Assembly (NCBI RefSeq): GCF_001544915.2
Contig: NZ_FCOE02000005.1
Span: forward strand, 327,450-391,449
Length of the DNA: 64,000 nt
Direction: 5' to 3'
Source: Caballeronia pedi
GTDB lineage: Bacteria; Pseudomonadota; Gammaproteobacteria; Burkholderiales; Burkholderiaceae
A program made the translations under genes and the position numbers. Of this stretch, positions 1 to 8,672 are shown one piece after another (the stretch's first letter is position 1; each line of letters begins with the position of its first letter). The notes below the pieces were generated by a model. It saw only the letters and a list, made by a program, of their open reading frames with translations. It was not told where the DNA came from and ran no database searches.

Positions 1-15
1 TTTCGGCGAGCGCAT
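1..15 (-). CDS. Start of an unidentified gene, cut by the left edge
   Basis: On the minus strand an ATG at 15-13 opens a frame reading Met-Arg-Ser-Pro-Lys before the window ends. It is preceded by a good ribosome-binding site, AGGAG, about five bases upstream. Only five codons are visible, so the product cannot be named. The palindrome at 39-60 lies where an operator for this gene would be expected. Confidence 0.4.
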
Positions 16-38
16 ACCCTCTCCTATGTTACGAGTGT

Positions 39-60
39 CTTACAAAGCAAGCTTTGTAAG
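39..60. promoter_or_regulatory. 22-bp palindrome, likely repressor operator
   Basis: The bases read cttacaaagc, aa, gctttgtaag: a perfect 10-bp inverted repeat around two central bases. It sits 24 bp upstream of the start codon of the gene leaving the left edge on the minus strand. Size and symmetry are typical of a TetR- or MarR-type operator. No regulator of that type is visible in the window, so the link is inference. Positions 61-209 hold no gene that I can see. Confidence 0.45.
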
Positions 61-209
61 TATAGGCAACGATCTCGACTGTTAGAAGCGGCCGAAATGG
101 GTTGGGACCGGCCGCAGCGATAGCTCGAGTTCGAGCGGCGGCTCAGGGGTCGATGTGCGCACTTCTCCGGAATTGATCGGTTAAGCCCAATCGCGCACGA
201 TCGACCGCT

Positions 210-1697
210 TCACCCCAAAAACCGATCAATCACTCCCGCAAGCTTCTCAAACGCCGGTGCAATCTCCTCATCCGGCACACACGCATAGCCGATCAGCAAG
301 CCCGATTCCGCATCCGGCCGATGCGCGTAATACCCTGACAACGGCCGCACCACGATGTCCTGTTCCAGCGCCGCAGCAGCGAGCGCGCGATCGTCTACGC
401 CTTCGGGCAGCTTAAGCACGAGATGCAGTCCCGCATCACCCCCGGCGATCGCGAGCGTGTCGCCATACCGCCCGGCGATGGTCGCGAGCAACGTGTCACG
501 GCGCTGACCATAAAGCGCGCGCATACGCCGGATATGCGACGTGAAATGCCCCTGCTCGATGAATTCCGCGAGCACCGCCTGCTGCAGCAGTTGCCCCTCG
601 CGGTACAACTCGGCACTCGCCGTGGCAAAACTCTCCGCGAGCGCCTCCGGCACGACGATATAGCCGATGCGCAACCCCGGAAACAGCGTCTTCCCGAAAC
701 TCCCGACGTAAATCACCTGCCCCGCCGTATCCATGCCCTGCAGCGACGCGAGCGGCCGGCTGCCATAGCGAAACTCACTGTCGTAATCATCCTCGACGAT
801 CCAACAGCGATGCTGACGCGCATATTCGAGCAGCATGCGGCGGCGCGCGAGGCTCATCACCATGCCGAGCGGATATTGATGCGACGGCGTGACCAGCATC
901 AGCTTCGGCGGCGCTGCGAGATCGGCGGGCGTCGGCGCGATGCCTTCCGCGTCGGCGGGAATCGCCTTGAGATCGAGTCCCGAAACCTGCAGCACGCTGC
1001 GCACGCCCCAGTAGCACGGATCTTCGGTCCAGATCGTGTCGCCGGCATCCGCGAGCAGGCGCGCGGCGAGATCGATCGACTGATGGATGCCCGTCGTCAC
1101 GATGATCTGTTCCGGCATGCAACGCACCGATCGCGACGTGCGCAAATAGTGCGCGAGCGCATCACGCAAGCCCGCGTGGCCGCCGCCGGGCGCGTAAGTG
1201 AGCAGATCGGGCAGCGGCCTGCGCCAGTATTTCGCCTGCAGACGGTTCCACACGCGCGACGGAAAGCGCGACACATCCGGCACGCCCGGCATGAACGCGC
1301 CGCCCTGGCGCTTCGAGACGCCCGCGCCGGAAATCAGCCGCGCGCCGCGCGCGGAGAGCGTCGAATGCGTGTCCGGTTGTGTAGCGGCGGCGGGCGGCGC
1401 GTCGTCGAACAGGATGTCGTCGGGCGTGCTGTCCGCGACGAAGGTGCCGCGCCCCGTCGCCGACGACACGTAACCTTCGAGCGCGAGCTGCTCGTAAACC
1501 TGCGTCACCGTATTGCGCCCGACGCCCAGCTCCGTCGCCAGCAGCCGCGACGACGGCACTTTCGCGCCCGCCGCAAGCTCGCGCGTGAGGATCGCCTGCT
1601 GCAATAGCCGATGCAGCTGACGGTAGATCGGCTGGCCGTTCGCGCGGTCGATGCGTTGCGCGAGCCAGTCGGAAAGCACGCTTGCGCGCGTGGTCAT
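210..1697 (-). CDS. MocR/GabR-type regulator (GntR HTH fused to aminotransferase fold)
   Basis: A 495-residue transcription regulator. The N-terminal 80 residues hold a winged GntR helix-turn-helix (PSSRLLATELGVGRNTVTQV). The rest is a fold-type-I aminotransferase domain, with VEDDYDSEFRY and the PLP-lysine segment SFGKTLFPGLRIGY. Such proteins bind PLP but act as regulators. The ATG at 1697 is chosen because the protein then starts 30 residues before the HTH; an upstream in-frame extension to 1868 would run into gabT. It is transcribed divergently from gabT-gabD, so it most likely controls GABA catabolism as GabR does. PdxR-like control of vitamin B6 synthesis is less likely given the neighbours. 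Confidence 0.9.
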   Translation of the reverse strand: MTTRASVLSDWLAQRIDRANGQPIYRQLHRLLQQAILTRELAAGAKVPSSRLLATELGVGRNTVTQVYEQLALEGYVSSATGRGTFVADSTPDDILFDDAPPAAATQPDTHSTLSARGARLISGAGVSKRQGGAFMPGVPDVSRFPSRVWNRLQAKYWRRPLPDLLTYAPGGGHAGLRDALAHYLRTSRSVRCMPEQIIVTTGIHQSIDLAARLLADAGDTIWTEDPCYWGVRSVLQVSGLDLKAIPADAEGIAPTPADLAAPPKLMLVTPSHQYPLGMVMSLARRRMLLEYARQHRCWIVEDDYDSEFRYGSRPLASLQGMDTAGQVIYVGSFGKTLFPGLRIGYIVVPEALAESFATASAELYREGQLLQQAVLAEFIEQGHFTSHIRRMRALYGQRRDTLLATIAGRYGDTLAIAGGDAGLHLVLKLPEGVDDRALAAAALEQDIVVRPLSGYYAHRPDAESGLLIGYACVPDEEIAPAFEKLAGVIDRFLG

Positions 1698-1827
1698 CGG
1701 ATTGGCTCCTATAGATTTATTGAAATGGCTCTGAACTTGAGGGCCAAATCTTACTATAGTCGTCTTTAAATTCAGTCGGCCGACATGGCCACCCATCGAC
1801 ATGCGCTCTCGCGCGAAGGAGATTCCT
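1698..1827. promoter_or_regulatory. Divergent promoter region between the MocR regulator and gabT
   Basis: A 130-bp spacer, clearly more AT-rich than its surroundings (around 1708-1770, including tactatagtcg and tttaaattcag). It must contain both promoters and the regulator binding site. I could not define a clear -35/-10 pair or the paired direct repeats expected for GabR. Confidence 0.4.
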
Positions 1828-3123
1828 GTGAGCACCCCCCTCAAGAACGCCGATCTGCACGCCCGCAAAAATGCCGCGACCCCGCGTGGCGTCGGCGTGA
1901 TGTGCGATTTCTACGCAGCGCGCGCCGAAAATGCGGAGCTGTGGGACGTCGAGGGCCGCCGCTTCATCGACTTCGCGGCGGGCATCGCGGTGTGCAACAC
2001 GGGACATCGTCATCCGAAGATCGTCGAGGCGATCCGCGCGCAACTCGACTGCTTCACGCACACCGCGTATCAGATCGTGCCGTACGAGTCGTATGTGTCG
2101 CTTGCCGAGAAGATCAGCGCCCGCGCGCCGGGCTCGCACGCGAAGAAGGCCGCGTTTTTCACGACCGGCGCGGAAGCCGTCGAGAACGCAGTGAAAATTG
2201 CGCGCGTGGCGACGGGCCGTCCGGGCGTGATCGCGTTCACGGGCGGCTTCCACGGCCGCACGCTGATGGGCATGGCGCTCACCGGCAAGGTCGCGCCGTA
2301 CAAGATCGGCTTCGGGCCGTTCCCGTCGGACGTCTATCACGCGCCGTTCCCGAATGCGCTGCATGGCGTGTCGGTGGAGGATTCGCTGCGCGCGATCGAG
2401 CATCTGTTCAAGGCGGATATCGAGGCGACACGCGTCGCGGCGATCATCTTCGAGCCGGTTCAGGGCGAAGGCGGCTTCAATCCGGCGCCGGCCGAATTCG
2501 TGCGCGGACTGCGCAAAATCTGCGACACGCACGGCATTCTGCTCATCGCCGATGAAGTGCAGACCGGCTTCGCGCGCACCGGCAAGCTTTTTGCGATGGA
2601 GCATTACGACGTCGCACCCGATCTCATGACGATCGCGAAGTCACTTGCGGGCGGGATGCCGCTGTCGGGCGTCGTCGGCCGCGCGGAAGTCATGGACGCG
2701 GCGGCGCCGGGCGGTCTGGGCGGTACGTATGCGGGCAATCCGCTCGCGGTGGCGGCGGCGCACGCGGTGCTCGACATCATCGACGACGAAAAGCTCTGCG
2801 AGCGCGCGACGGTGTTCGGCGACAAGCTCAAGGCAAAGCTCGAAGCGCTCAAGGGCGAGGTGCCGCAGATCGCCGATGTGCGCGGGCCCGGCGCGATGAT
2901 TGCTGTGGAGTTCTGCAAGCCCGGTTCGCGTGATGCGGATGCGGCCTTCGCCAAACTCGTGCAGACGCGTGCGCTGGAGCGTGGGTTGTTGCTGCTCGTG
3001 TGCGGTGTCTATTCGAACGTCGTGCGGTTTCTGTTTCCGCTCACCATTCAGGAGCAGGTTTTCGAGGAAGCTGTCGGCATTCTCGAAGAAGTGTTGACGG
3101 AAACGGTTGGTGTCGGGGTTTGA
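1828..3123 (+). CDS. gabT: 4-aminobutyrate--2-oxoglutarate transaminase
   Basis: A 431-residue class-III PLP aminotransferase that converts GABA and 2-oxoglutarate to succinate semialdehyde and glutamate in the cytoplasm. Visible landmarks are the PLP-phosphate loop TTGAEAVENAVKIAR, GGFHGRT, the ADEVQTGFARTG segment with the cofactor Asp, and the Schiff-base lysine in TIAKSLAGGMPLSG near residue 270. A GTG start at 1828 is preferred over the in-frame ATG at 1801 because AAGGAG lies six bases before it. It is followed by gabD after 44 bp, and the two form the usual GABA-to-succinate pair. Subgroup specificity (GABA versus 5-aminovalerate or other omega-amino acids) cannot be settled from sequence alone. 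Confidence 0.92.
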   Translation: MSTPLKNADLHARKNAATPRGVGVMCDFYAARAENAELWDVEGRRFIDFAAGIAVCNTGHRHPKIVEAIRAQLDCFTHTAYQIVPYESYVSLAEKISARAPGSHAKKAAFFTTGAEAVENAVKIARVATGRPGVIAFTGGFHGRTLMGMALTGKVAPYKIGFGPFPSDVYHAPFPNALHGVSVEDSLRAIEHLFKADIEATRVAAIIFEPVQGEGGFNPAPAEFVRGLRKICDTHGILLIADEVQTGFARTGKLFAMEHYDVAPDLMTIAKSLAGGMPLSGVVGRAEVMDAAAPGGLGGTYAGNPLAVAAAHAVLDIIDDEKLCERATVFGDKLKAKLEALKGEVPQIADVRGPGAMIAVEFCKPGSRDADAAFAKLVQTRALERGLLLLVCGVYSNVVRFLFPLTIQEQVFEEAVGILEEVLTETVGVGV

Positions 3124-3167
3124 GTTTTTCTCACCGACAAAACCCGAAGGATACGAGCAAACACACC

Positions 3168-4628
3168 ATGAGCATAAAGAACCAACTGAAGGACCCGACG
3201 CTCCTGCGTCACGAAGCCTACATCGACGGTGAATGGCAACAGGCCGACGACGGCGCGACCTTCCCCGTCGTGAACCCCGCAACGGGCGAATCCCTCGGCA
3301 CCGTGCCCAAGATGGGCGCGACCGAAACCCGCCGCGCCATCGACGCCGCAAACGCCGCCTGGCCAGCGTGGCGCAACAAAACCGCCAAAGACCGCGCGAT
3401 CATCCTGCGCCGCTGGTTTGACCTGATGACCGCCAACGCCGACGATCTGGCGCTCATCCTCACGACTGAACAAGGCAAGCCGCTCGCCGAGGCAAAAGGC
3501 GAAATCGCCTACGCCGCCTCGTTCATCGAATGGTTCGCGGAAGAAGGCAAGCGTGTCGCCGGCGATACCCTCGCCTCCCCCGCCGCCGACAAGCGCATCG
3601 TCGTGACGAAGGAGCCGATCGGCGTGTGCGCCGCGATCACGCCGTGGAACTTCCCCGCCGCGATGATCACGCGCAAGGTCGGACCGGCGCTCGCCGCAGG
3701 CTGCCTGATCGTCGTGAAGCCCGCTGAAGCGACGCCGTTCTCCGCACTCGCGATGGCCGTCCTCGCCGAACGCGCAGGCATACCGAAGGGCGTGCTGTCG
3801 ATCGTGACGGGCGATCCGAAAGCCATCGGCGAAGAGATGACGGGCAACCCGATCGTGCGCAAGCTGTCGTTCACCGGCTCGACCGCCGTGGGCCGTCTGC
3901 TGATGGCGCAGAGCGCGCCGACCGTCAAGAAGGTATCGCTCGAACTCGGCGGCAACGCACCGTTCATCGTATTCGACGACGCCGATCTGGACGCCGCAGT
4001 CGAAGGCGCGATCGCATCGAAATATCGCAACAGCGGACAAACCTGCGTCTGTACGAACCGCTTCTACGTGCACGAGCGCGTCTACGATGCCTTCGCGCAA
4101 AAGCTCGCCGCAGCGGTCGGCAAGATGAAAGTCGGGCACGGCACGGAAAGCGGCGTGGCGCTCGGGCCACTGATCAACGAAGCGGCCGTGAAGAAGGTCG
4201 AATCGCATATCGAGGACGCGCTCTCGAAAGGCGCGACGCTCGTCGCCGGCGGCAAGCGTCACGCGCTCGGTCACGGCTTCTTCGAGCCGACCGTGCTCGC
4301 CAACGTCACGCCCGACATGAAAGTGGCGAAGGAAGAAACCTTCGGCCCGCTCGCGCCGATCTTCAGATTTTCGTCCGACGACGAAGTCGTGCGCCTCGCC
4401 AACGACACCGAGTTCGGCCTCGCCGCGTACTTCTACAGCCGCGACATCGGCCGCATCTGGCGCGTGGCCGAAGCGCTCGAGTACGGCATGGTCGGCATCA
4501 ACACCGGGCTGATCTCCAACGAAGTCGCGCCGTTCGGCGGCGTGAAGCAATCGGGCCTGGGACGCGAAGGCTCGCATTACGGCATCGATGATTACGTCGT
4601 CATCAAGTATCTCTGCATGGCCGTCTGA
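3168..4628 (+). CDS. gabD: Succinate-semialdehyde dehydrogenase
   Basis: A 486-residue aldehyde dehydrogenase that oxidises succinate semialdehyde to succinate, completing GABA degradation begun by GabT just upstream. Visible are the coenzyme segment TPWNFP (159-163), SFTGST, the catalytic Glu in LELGGNAPF (Glu259) and the catalytic Cys in NSGQTCVCTNRF (Cys293). A second Cys two residues later is the pair typical of GabD, where it can form a redox-switch disulfide. The length is normal. The ATG at 3168 is used; the frame is open further upstream but overlaps gabT and has no family resemblance there. A strong hairpin at 4653-4687 ends the operon. Confidence 0.94.
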   Translation: MSIKNQLKDPTLLRHEAYIDGEWQQADDGATFPVVNPATGESLGTVPKMGATETRRAIDAANAAWPAWRNKTAKDRAIILRRWFDLMTANADDLALILTTEQGKPLAEAKGEIAYAASFIEWFAEEGKRVAGDTLASPAADKRIVVTKEPIGVCAAITPWNFPAAMITRKVGPALAAGCLIVVKPAEATPFSALAMAVLAERAGIPKGVLSIVTGDPKAIGEEMTGNPIVRKLSFTGSTAVGRLLMAQSAPTVKKVSLELGGNAPFIVFDDADLDAAVEGAIASKYRNSGQTCVCTNRFYVHERVYDAFAQKLAAAVGKMKVGHGTESGVALGPLINEAAVKKVESHIEDALSKGATLVAGGKRHALGHGFFEPTVLANVTPDMKVAKEETFGPLAPIFRFSSDDEVVRLANDTEFGLAAYFYSRDIGRIWRVAEALEYGMVGINTGLISNEVAPFGGVKQSGLGREGSHYGIDDYVVIKYLCMAV

Positions 4629-4652
4629 TCGCGCGATCAGCCATGTGGAACT

Positions 4653-4687
4653 CAAAAGCCTCGACACGCACGTGCCGAGGCTTTTTT
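4653..4687. terminator. Rho-independent terminator after gabD
   Basis: The arms aaaagcctcg and cgaggctttttt pair around a short loop, with A-run and T-run on both sides. It lies between gabD and the convergent gene at 4703 and can serve both strands. Confidence 0.85.
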
Positions 4688-4702
4688 CGAGGTCTTGCCG
4701 AC

Positions 4703-5302
4703 TCAGTTCCCAGCGCTTGCCGGGGTCACTTGCACCGCCGTCGCCGAAACGAAAACCGCGTGGATCGTGTCGCCCTTCTTCAACTTCTCCGAGGCGAAAT
4801 CCGGCGTGAGATCGAACGTCTCGGTGCGCCACGGGCCGCGCAGCGTGATCGTGCGCTTCTTGTTATTGACGCTCTCCACCGTCGCGATGACTTCGACCTG
4901 ACGCGTCGCATCGAAGCCCGTCGTGCCGCTCGCACCCGAGGTCGGCTGATAGGTGGTCGTATCCGTGCGCGCGCGCGTGCCGTTGCTCTTCACCTTCTCC
5001 GCGCTCACGAGCAACGCATTCTTGTAGAGCACGTCGACACGATCGCCGATGTGCAGCTTGTCGAAGTTCGTGACTTCCTTGTTCACGAGCACAACCGCGT
5101 CGCCGCGCGGGCTACGCACGGTCAGCGTGCGACTGGCGGCGTCGATGCCCACGATCGTCGCCTGGACGTGAATCGGCTCGGCCTGACCGACGACCTCCTG
5201 AGCCGACTTCGCGAGCGTCGCGTTCTGGGCCACGGCGGAGCCCATCGACGCAACGATTGCCGATGCGCAAAGAATCGAAATCGCAGACAATTTCAGGTTC
5301 AT
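4703..5302 (-). CDS. Secreted protein of unknown function with repeated OB-like beta segments
   Basis: 199 residues. The signal peptide runs to about residue 25 (LSAISILCASAIVASMGSAVAQ), so the product is periplasmic. The mature part has two similar blocks: one begins VQATIVGIDAASRTLTVRSPRGD (about 47-70), the other VEVIATVESVNNKKRTITLRGP (about 137-158). Each is followed by a segment of the DKLHIGDRVDV/EKLKKGDTIHAV kind, as in small periplasmic OB-fold proteins. The ATG at 5302 has GAGGA eight bases upstream and starts the signal peptide; a frame open to 5518 has no support. I recognise no catalytic motif and propose no function. Confidence 0.75.
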   Translation of the reverse strand: MNLKLSAISILCASAIVASMGSAVAQNATLAKSAQEVVGQAEPIHVQATIVGIDAASRTLTVRSPRGDAVVLVNKEVTNFDKLHIGDRVDVLYKNALLVSAEKVKSNGTRARTDTTTYQPTSGASGTTGFDATRQVEVIATVESVNNKKRTITLRGPWRTETFDLTPDFASEKLKKGDTIHAVFVSATAVQVTPASAGN

Positions 5303-5562
5303 TGAATCATTCCTCGAACTAAATTTGTTGTGCAAATTATTTACTTTCTTGACCATTCGCAAGCGCGATGAGGCCGAGATATTTATACCGCGCACGCCTG
5401 CACGATTCCAACTGATCACACGATATGTTACGACTCGTCCCGCTCTCCCCGAAACGGTGGAAAGCGCGCCCCGCGTCGAACCGGTAAAATCAGCGCCATA
5501 TCCGGCCCGGGCGCACACCGCTCCCTCTTCTCGCCGCTTCTTCGATCCTCTCCAGGGGCGCT

Positions 5563-6726
5563 ATGCGACGCTCGGCTTTCTTTCTGCGCTTCATCGGCAT
5601 CGGCGTTCTGTTTCATCTCTATGTCGGCGTGCGGCTCATTCCGGACGCGCCGGTCGGCCTGCCCCTCAAGGTGCTGGCGGTGATTCTGCTCGCGGCATCG
5701 GTCATCGTGATTCCGCTCGGCATGGCGGCGCGCCAGATCGAGCCGCAGTCGCTCGCGGACCGCCTCGCCTGGCTCGGACTGACCGCGCTCGGCTTTTTCT
5801 CGTCGCTGCTGCTGCTCACCTTCGCACGCGATGTGATGCTGTTTTTCGTGCATCTCGTCGACTGGCTGCGCGGCGTCCCGATCGGCTCGCCAGCGCTCGT
5901 CGCGTATAGCGCGCTCGCCGTGCCGCTGCTCGCCGTGCTGCTCTCCGCGATCGGCTTCTACAACGCGCGGCGGCGCGCGCCGGTCGTGAGCGTGGACGTG
6001 CCCATCGCCGATCTGCCGGCCGCGCTCGATGGCTTCACGATCGTGCAGATCAGCGACATCCACGTCGGACCGACGATCAAACGCCACTATGTGGAACGCA
6101 TCGTCGCGGCGGTGAACGGGCTCGAACCGGATCTGATCGCCGTGACGGGTGATGTCGTCGATGGCACGGTGCCGAACCTCGCCGACCACACACGCCCGCT
6201 CGCGGGTCTCACCGCGCGGCACGGCGCGTTTCTCGTCACCGGGAATCACGAGTATTACTCCGGCGCGGACAAGTGGATCGCCGAATTTCGCCGCCTCGGC
6301 CTGACCGTGCTGCTCAATCAGCATGTCGTGCTGGATCACGACGGCGCGCGGGCTGTGATTGCGGGCGTCACGGATTTCAGCGCGGGCAGTTTCGATCCCG
6401 CGCATCGCAGCGATCCCGCCAAGGCGATCAGCGGCGCGCCCGACGACGCCACCGTGCGCGTGCTGCTCGCCCACCAGCCCCGTAGCGCGACGGCGGCAGC
6501 CGAAGCGGGCTTCACATTGCAACTCTCGGGACACACGCACGGCGGCCAGTTCCTGCCGTGGAATTTCTTCGTGCGCCTGCAGCAGCCGTTCGTCGCGGGA
6601 TTGGAAAAAGTGGGTGGGCTGTGGGTTTATACGAGCCGGGGCACCGGCTATTGGGGACCACCGAAACGGCTGGGCGCGCCGTCCGAGATCACGCGGGTTC
6701 GTCTGGTTCCTTCGATCCCTGCATGA
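5563..6726 (+). CDS. Membrane-anchored calcineurin-like metallophosphoesterase
   Basis: 387 residues. The N-terminal ~130 residues contain about four hydrophobic segments, and the catalytic domain follows. All metal-site blocks of the family are present: ISDIHVGP, TGDVVDG, GNHEYY and SGHTHGGQ. The layout matches the YkuE/YaeI-type phosphoesterases, whose substrate is usually unknown; hydrolysis of a lipid or UDP-sugar phosphoester at the membrane is possible. It stands alone on this strand and converges on the patatin gene. Confidence 0.85.
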   Translation: MRRSAFFLRFIGIGVLFHLYVGVRLIPDAPVGLPLKVLAVILLAASVIVIPLGMAARQIEPQSLADRLAWLGLTALGFFSSLLLLTFARDVMLFFVHLVDWLRGVPIGSPALVAYSALAVPLLAVLLSAIGFYNARRRAPVVSVDVPIADLPAALDGFTIVQISDIHVGPTIKRHYVERIVAAVNGLEPDLIAVTGDVVDGTVPNLADHTRPLAGLTARHGAFLVTGNHEYYSGADKWIAEFRRLGLTVLLNQHVVLDHDGARAVIAGVTDFSAGSFDPAHRSDPAKAISGAPDDATVRVLLAHQPRSATAAAEAGFTLQLSGHTHGGQFLPWNFFVRLQQPFVAGLEKVGGLWVYTSRGTGYWGPPKRLGAPSEITRVRLVPSIPA

Positions 6727-6733
6727 CGGCATG

Positions 6734-6770
6734 AAAAAAAGGGACGCGCGGCGCGAGGCACCGCGCGTCC
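6734..6770 (-). terminator. Terminator for the patatin gene (minus strand)
   Basis: Perfect 10-bp inverted repeat ggacgcgcgg/ccgcgcgtcc (6742-6751 and 6761-6770). Read on the minus strand, the hairpin is followed by seven T (6740-6734). It lies 177 bp beyond the patatin stop codon; 6771-6946 shows nothing else. Confidence 0.65.
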
Positions 6771-6946
6771 AGCGCTCGGGGATAAGCGCGGCGTCCGGAC
6801 ACGGGGATGAACGGACGCTCTCGGACTGGCAGGCGGGGTCCCGCCAGCGAGTCATTCAAAAATAGGGGATCGCCGAAGCCCGCACTACCAGAATATTCCT
6901 AAACGATAAAACATTCGCTCAACTATATCGGACTGCGAATCTTTCC

Positions 6947-7996
6947 TCATCCTTTCTCCGATACTGCGGCCGGCGTCGTCGCATAGACGCTCTTGTGCGG
7001 GGCCGTGCCTTCCCTCGGCCAGTCGGAGCGCGCGTCGAAGAACCATTCCGCGCGCTCGCGCCCCTTGCGGATCAGCGCATGGATCAGCGCCGGATTGCGA
7101 TCCAGCTTCGATGCGTAATCGAGCGGCCCCGGATAATCCTTCGCATCGAGATGCATCTGCACGACGCGCACCTTGATCGGCTTGTAGCGCGTTGCGAGCG
7201 ATTCGTCGGCCTTCAGCATCTCGTTCACGCGCGTCGTGAAATAAAGCTCCTGCCCGAGCGCAAGATTGCCGGACAGCTCGTTGCGCCGGTCGATGATCTC
7301 GTTCATCGATTCAGGCAACTCGCGCCGATACTGCGGATTGATCTGCACGACCCAGATTTCGTCGGGCCGCATGTCGATTGCGAAATCGGTGAACTCGCGC
7401 ACCGGGGGATTGCTGCTGAAGAGGCCGTCCCAGCACATGCGGCCGTCGGCCGCGACCGCGCGATACAGCGGCGGCACCGCAGCCGATGCGACCAGCCGGT
7501 CCTGATCGAGCGTGTCGCCGGGGAAGATCACGCGGTCGCCAGTGTTCACGTCGGTCGCGCCGACGAGCAGCGTGGGCCGCGCGCGCCGCGCCGGTTCCGC
7601 CGGCAGCGACGCGAACGGCAGATGCTTGTCGAGCAGTTCGCGCAGGCGCTCCTCGGCGACCGGCGGATACAGATACGGGCTGATTTCCGCGTTGACGGGC
7701 AGCCGCGCGTACCACGTCCCGAGCGCATTGGCGAAGATATCCGGGCCGTCGCGCGCCTCCAGATCCTTCCAGAAACCGGCGAGGCGCCGCCGGGCGTCGG
7801 CGGGGCCGTCGAGCAACAGGCCCGCCCACGCGAGCGCACTGCACATCGCGCCGCCCGAGGTCCCGGACAGCGCCACGAGTTCGAAGCGGTTGAAGCACTC
7901 GTCGCTGAGCAGCCTTTCGAGCACGCCCGCGGCGAACGCCGCATGGCTGCCGCCGCCCTGGCACGCGATCGCTACTTTCGGAATGGCCGCCATCAC
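6947..7996 (-). CDS. Patatin-like phospholipase
   Basis: 349 residues. A patatin domain acyl hydrolase with the oxyanion-hole loop CQGGGSHAAFAAG near the N-terminus, the nucleophile elbow SGTSGGA (Ser of G-x-S-x-G), and the dyad Asp in CWDGLFSSNPPV. No signal peptide or membrane segment is seen, so a cytoplasmic enzyme is likely unless it is an exported effector. Two adjacent ATG codons (7996, 7993) are both possible starts. Genes of this type are common as single units in Burkholderiaceae. The lipid substrate cannot be predicted. Confidence 0.87.
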   Translation of the reverse strand: MMAAIPKVAIACQGGGSHAAFAAGVLERLLSDECFNRFELVALSGTSGGAMCSALAWAGLLLDGPADARRRLAGFWKDLEARDGPDIFANALGTWYARLPVNAEISPYLYPPVAEERLRELLDKHLPFASLPAEPARRARPTLLVGATDVNTGDRVIFPGDTLDQDRLVASAAVPPLYRAVAADGRMCWDGLFSSNPPVREFTDFAIDMRPDEIWVVQINPQYRRELPESMNEIIDRRNELSGNLALGQELYFTTRVNEMLKADESLATRYKPIKVRVVQMHLDAKDYPGPLDYASKLDRNPALIHALIRKGRERAEWFFDARSDWPREGTAPHKSVYATTPAAVSEKG

Positions 7997-8054
7997 AGAA
8001 CCTCTCGCGTCCGTCGATATCGGACGTACGGTACAGGATAGGCGACGCGCGCCG

Positions 8055-8636
8055 CTATGCCAGCGCCGCCAGCACCTGCTCCGTCGAACGGATGCGCCCG
8101 ATGCGCGGAAAGATGCTTCGGCAGGCCGATTCGTGCGTGTCGGCGTGCAGATCGCTCATCGCGTCCTCGACGAAGATCTGCTGATAGCCACGCTCGTGCG
8201 CGCCGCGCGCGGTCGAATCCACGCCGATGGCCGTCGCGATGCCGCCCAGCACGATCGTGTCGATGCCGCGGCGGCGCAAGTGCGAGTCGAGGTCGGTGTT
8301 GTAGAACGCGCCCCATTGCCGCTTGGTGACGACGATATCCGACGCCTGCACATCCAGTTCCGCGCACAGTTCGCTCCAGCCAGCGGGCTCAGGCGCTTCC
8401 TGCGCCTGCCCCGCGTCGGTGATCGGGCGCAGTCCGCCCGGGCCGTTCGGAAACGCCACCTTGACGAGCACGACGGGTGCGCCGAGCGCGCGGAAGCGAT
8501 CGGCGAGCGCGCGCGCGTTGGCGAGCACGCTCGCGGCATCGTGAGGTTGCACGGGCAAGGCGGCGATACCCGCCTGCAGATCGATCAGCACGAGCGCCGT
8601 CTTCGCGCGATCGAGCTTGAGTTCGGGTGCGTTCAT
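8055..8636 (-). CDS. Isochorismatase-fold hydrolase lacking the catalytic cysteine
   Basis: 193 residues. A cysteine-hydrolase/isochorismatase fold with the N-terminal Asp in ALVLIDLQAG (Asp19) and the Lys of VTKRQWGAF (Lys105). At the nucleophile position the sequence reads GGIATAIGVDSTARG, with Gly138 where amidase-type members have Cys. True isochorismatases (EntB, PhzD) also lack this Cys, so it may act on a vinyl ether such as isochorismate rather than on an amide. No siderophore or phenazine genes are nearby. Its neighbour on the same strand is msrB, 36 bp upstream. The fold is certain; the substrate is unknown. Confidence 0.8.
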   Translation of the reverse strand: MNAPELKLDRAKTALVLIDLQAGIAALPVQPHDAASVLANARALADRFRALGAPVVLVKVAFPNGPGGLRPITDAGQAQEAPEPAGWSELCAELDVQASDIVVTKRQWGAFYNTDLDSHLRRRGIDTIVLGGIATAIGVDSTARGAHERGYQQIFVEDAMSDLHADTHESACRSIFPRIGRIRSTEQVLAALA

Positions 8637-8672
8637 GAGAAAGTCGGGAGAAAGGTGGATGGATGCGCGATG

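Noticed and set aside
423..1607. 394-codon open frame on the plus strand, antisense to the MocR regulator
   Set aside because: Arg/His-rich translation without domains; a by-product of GC-rich codon use opposite a clear family protein.
3048..4832. 594-codon open frame on the minus strand over gabD
   Set aside because: Antisense to gabD through its whole length, no recognisable protein, and no start site; gabD has all catalytic residues.
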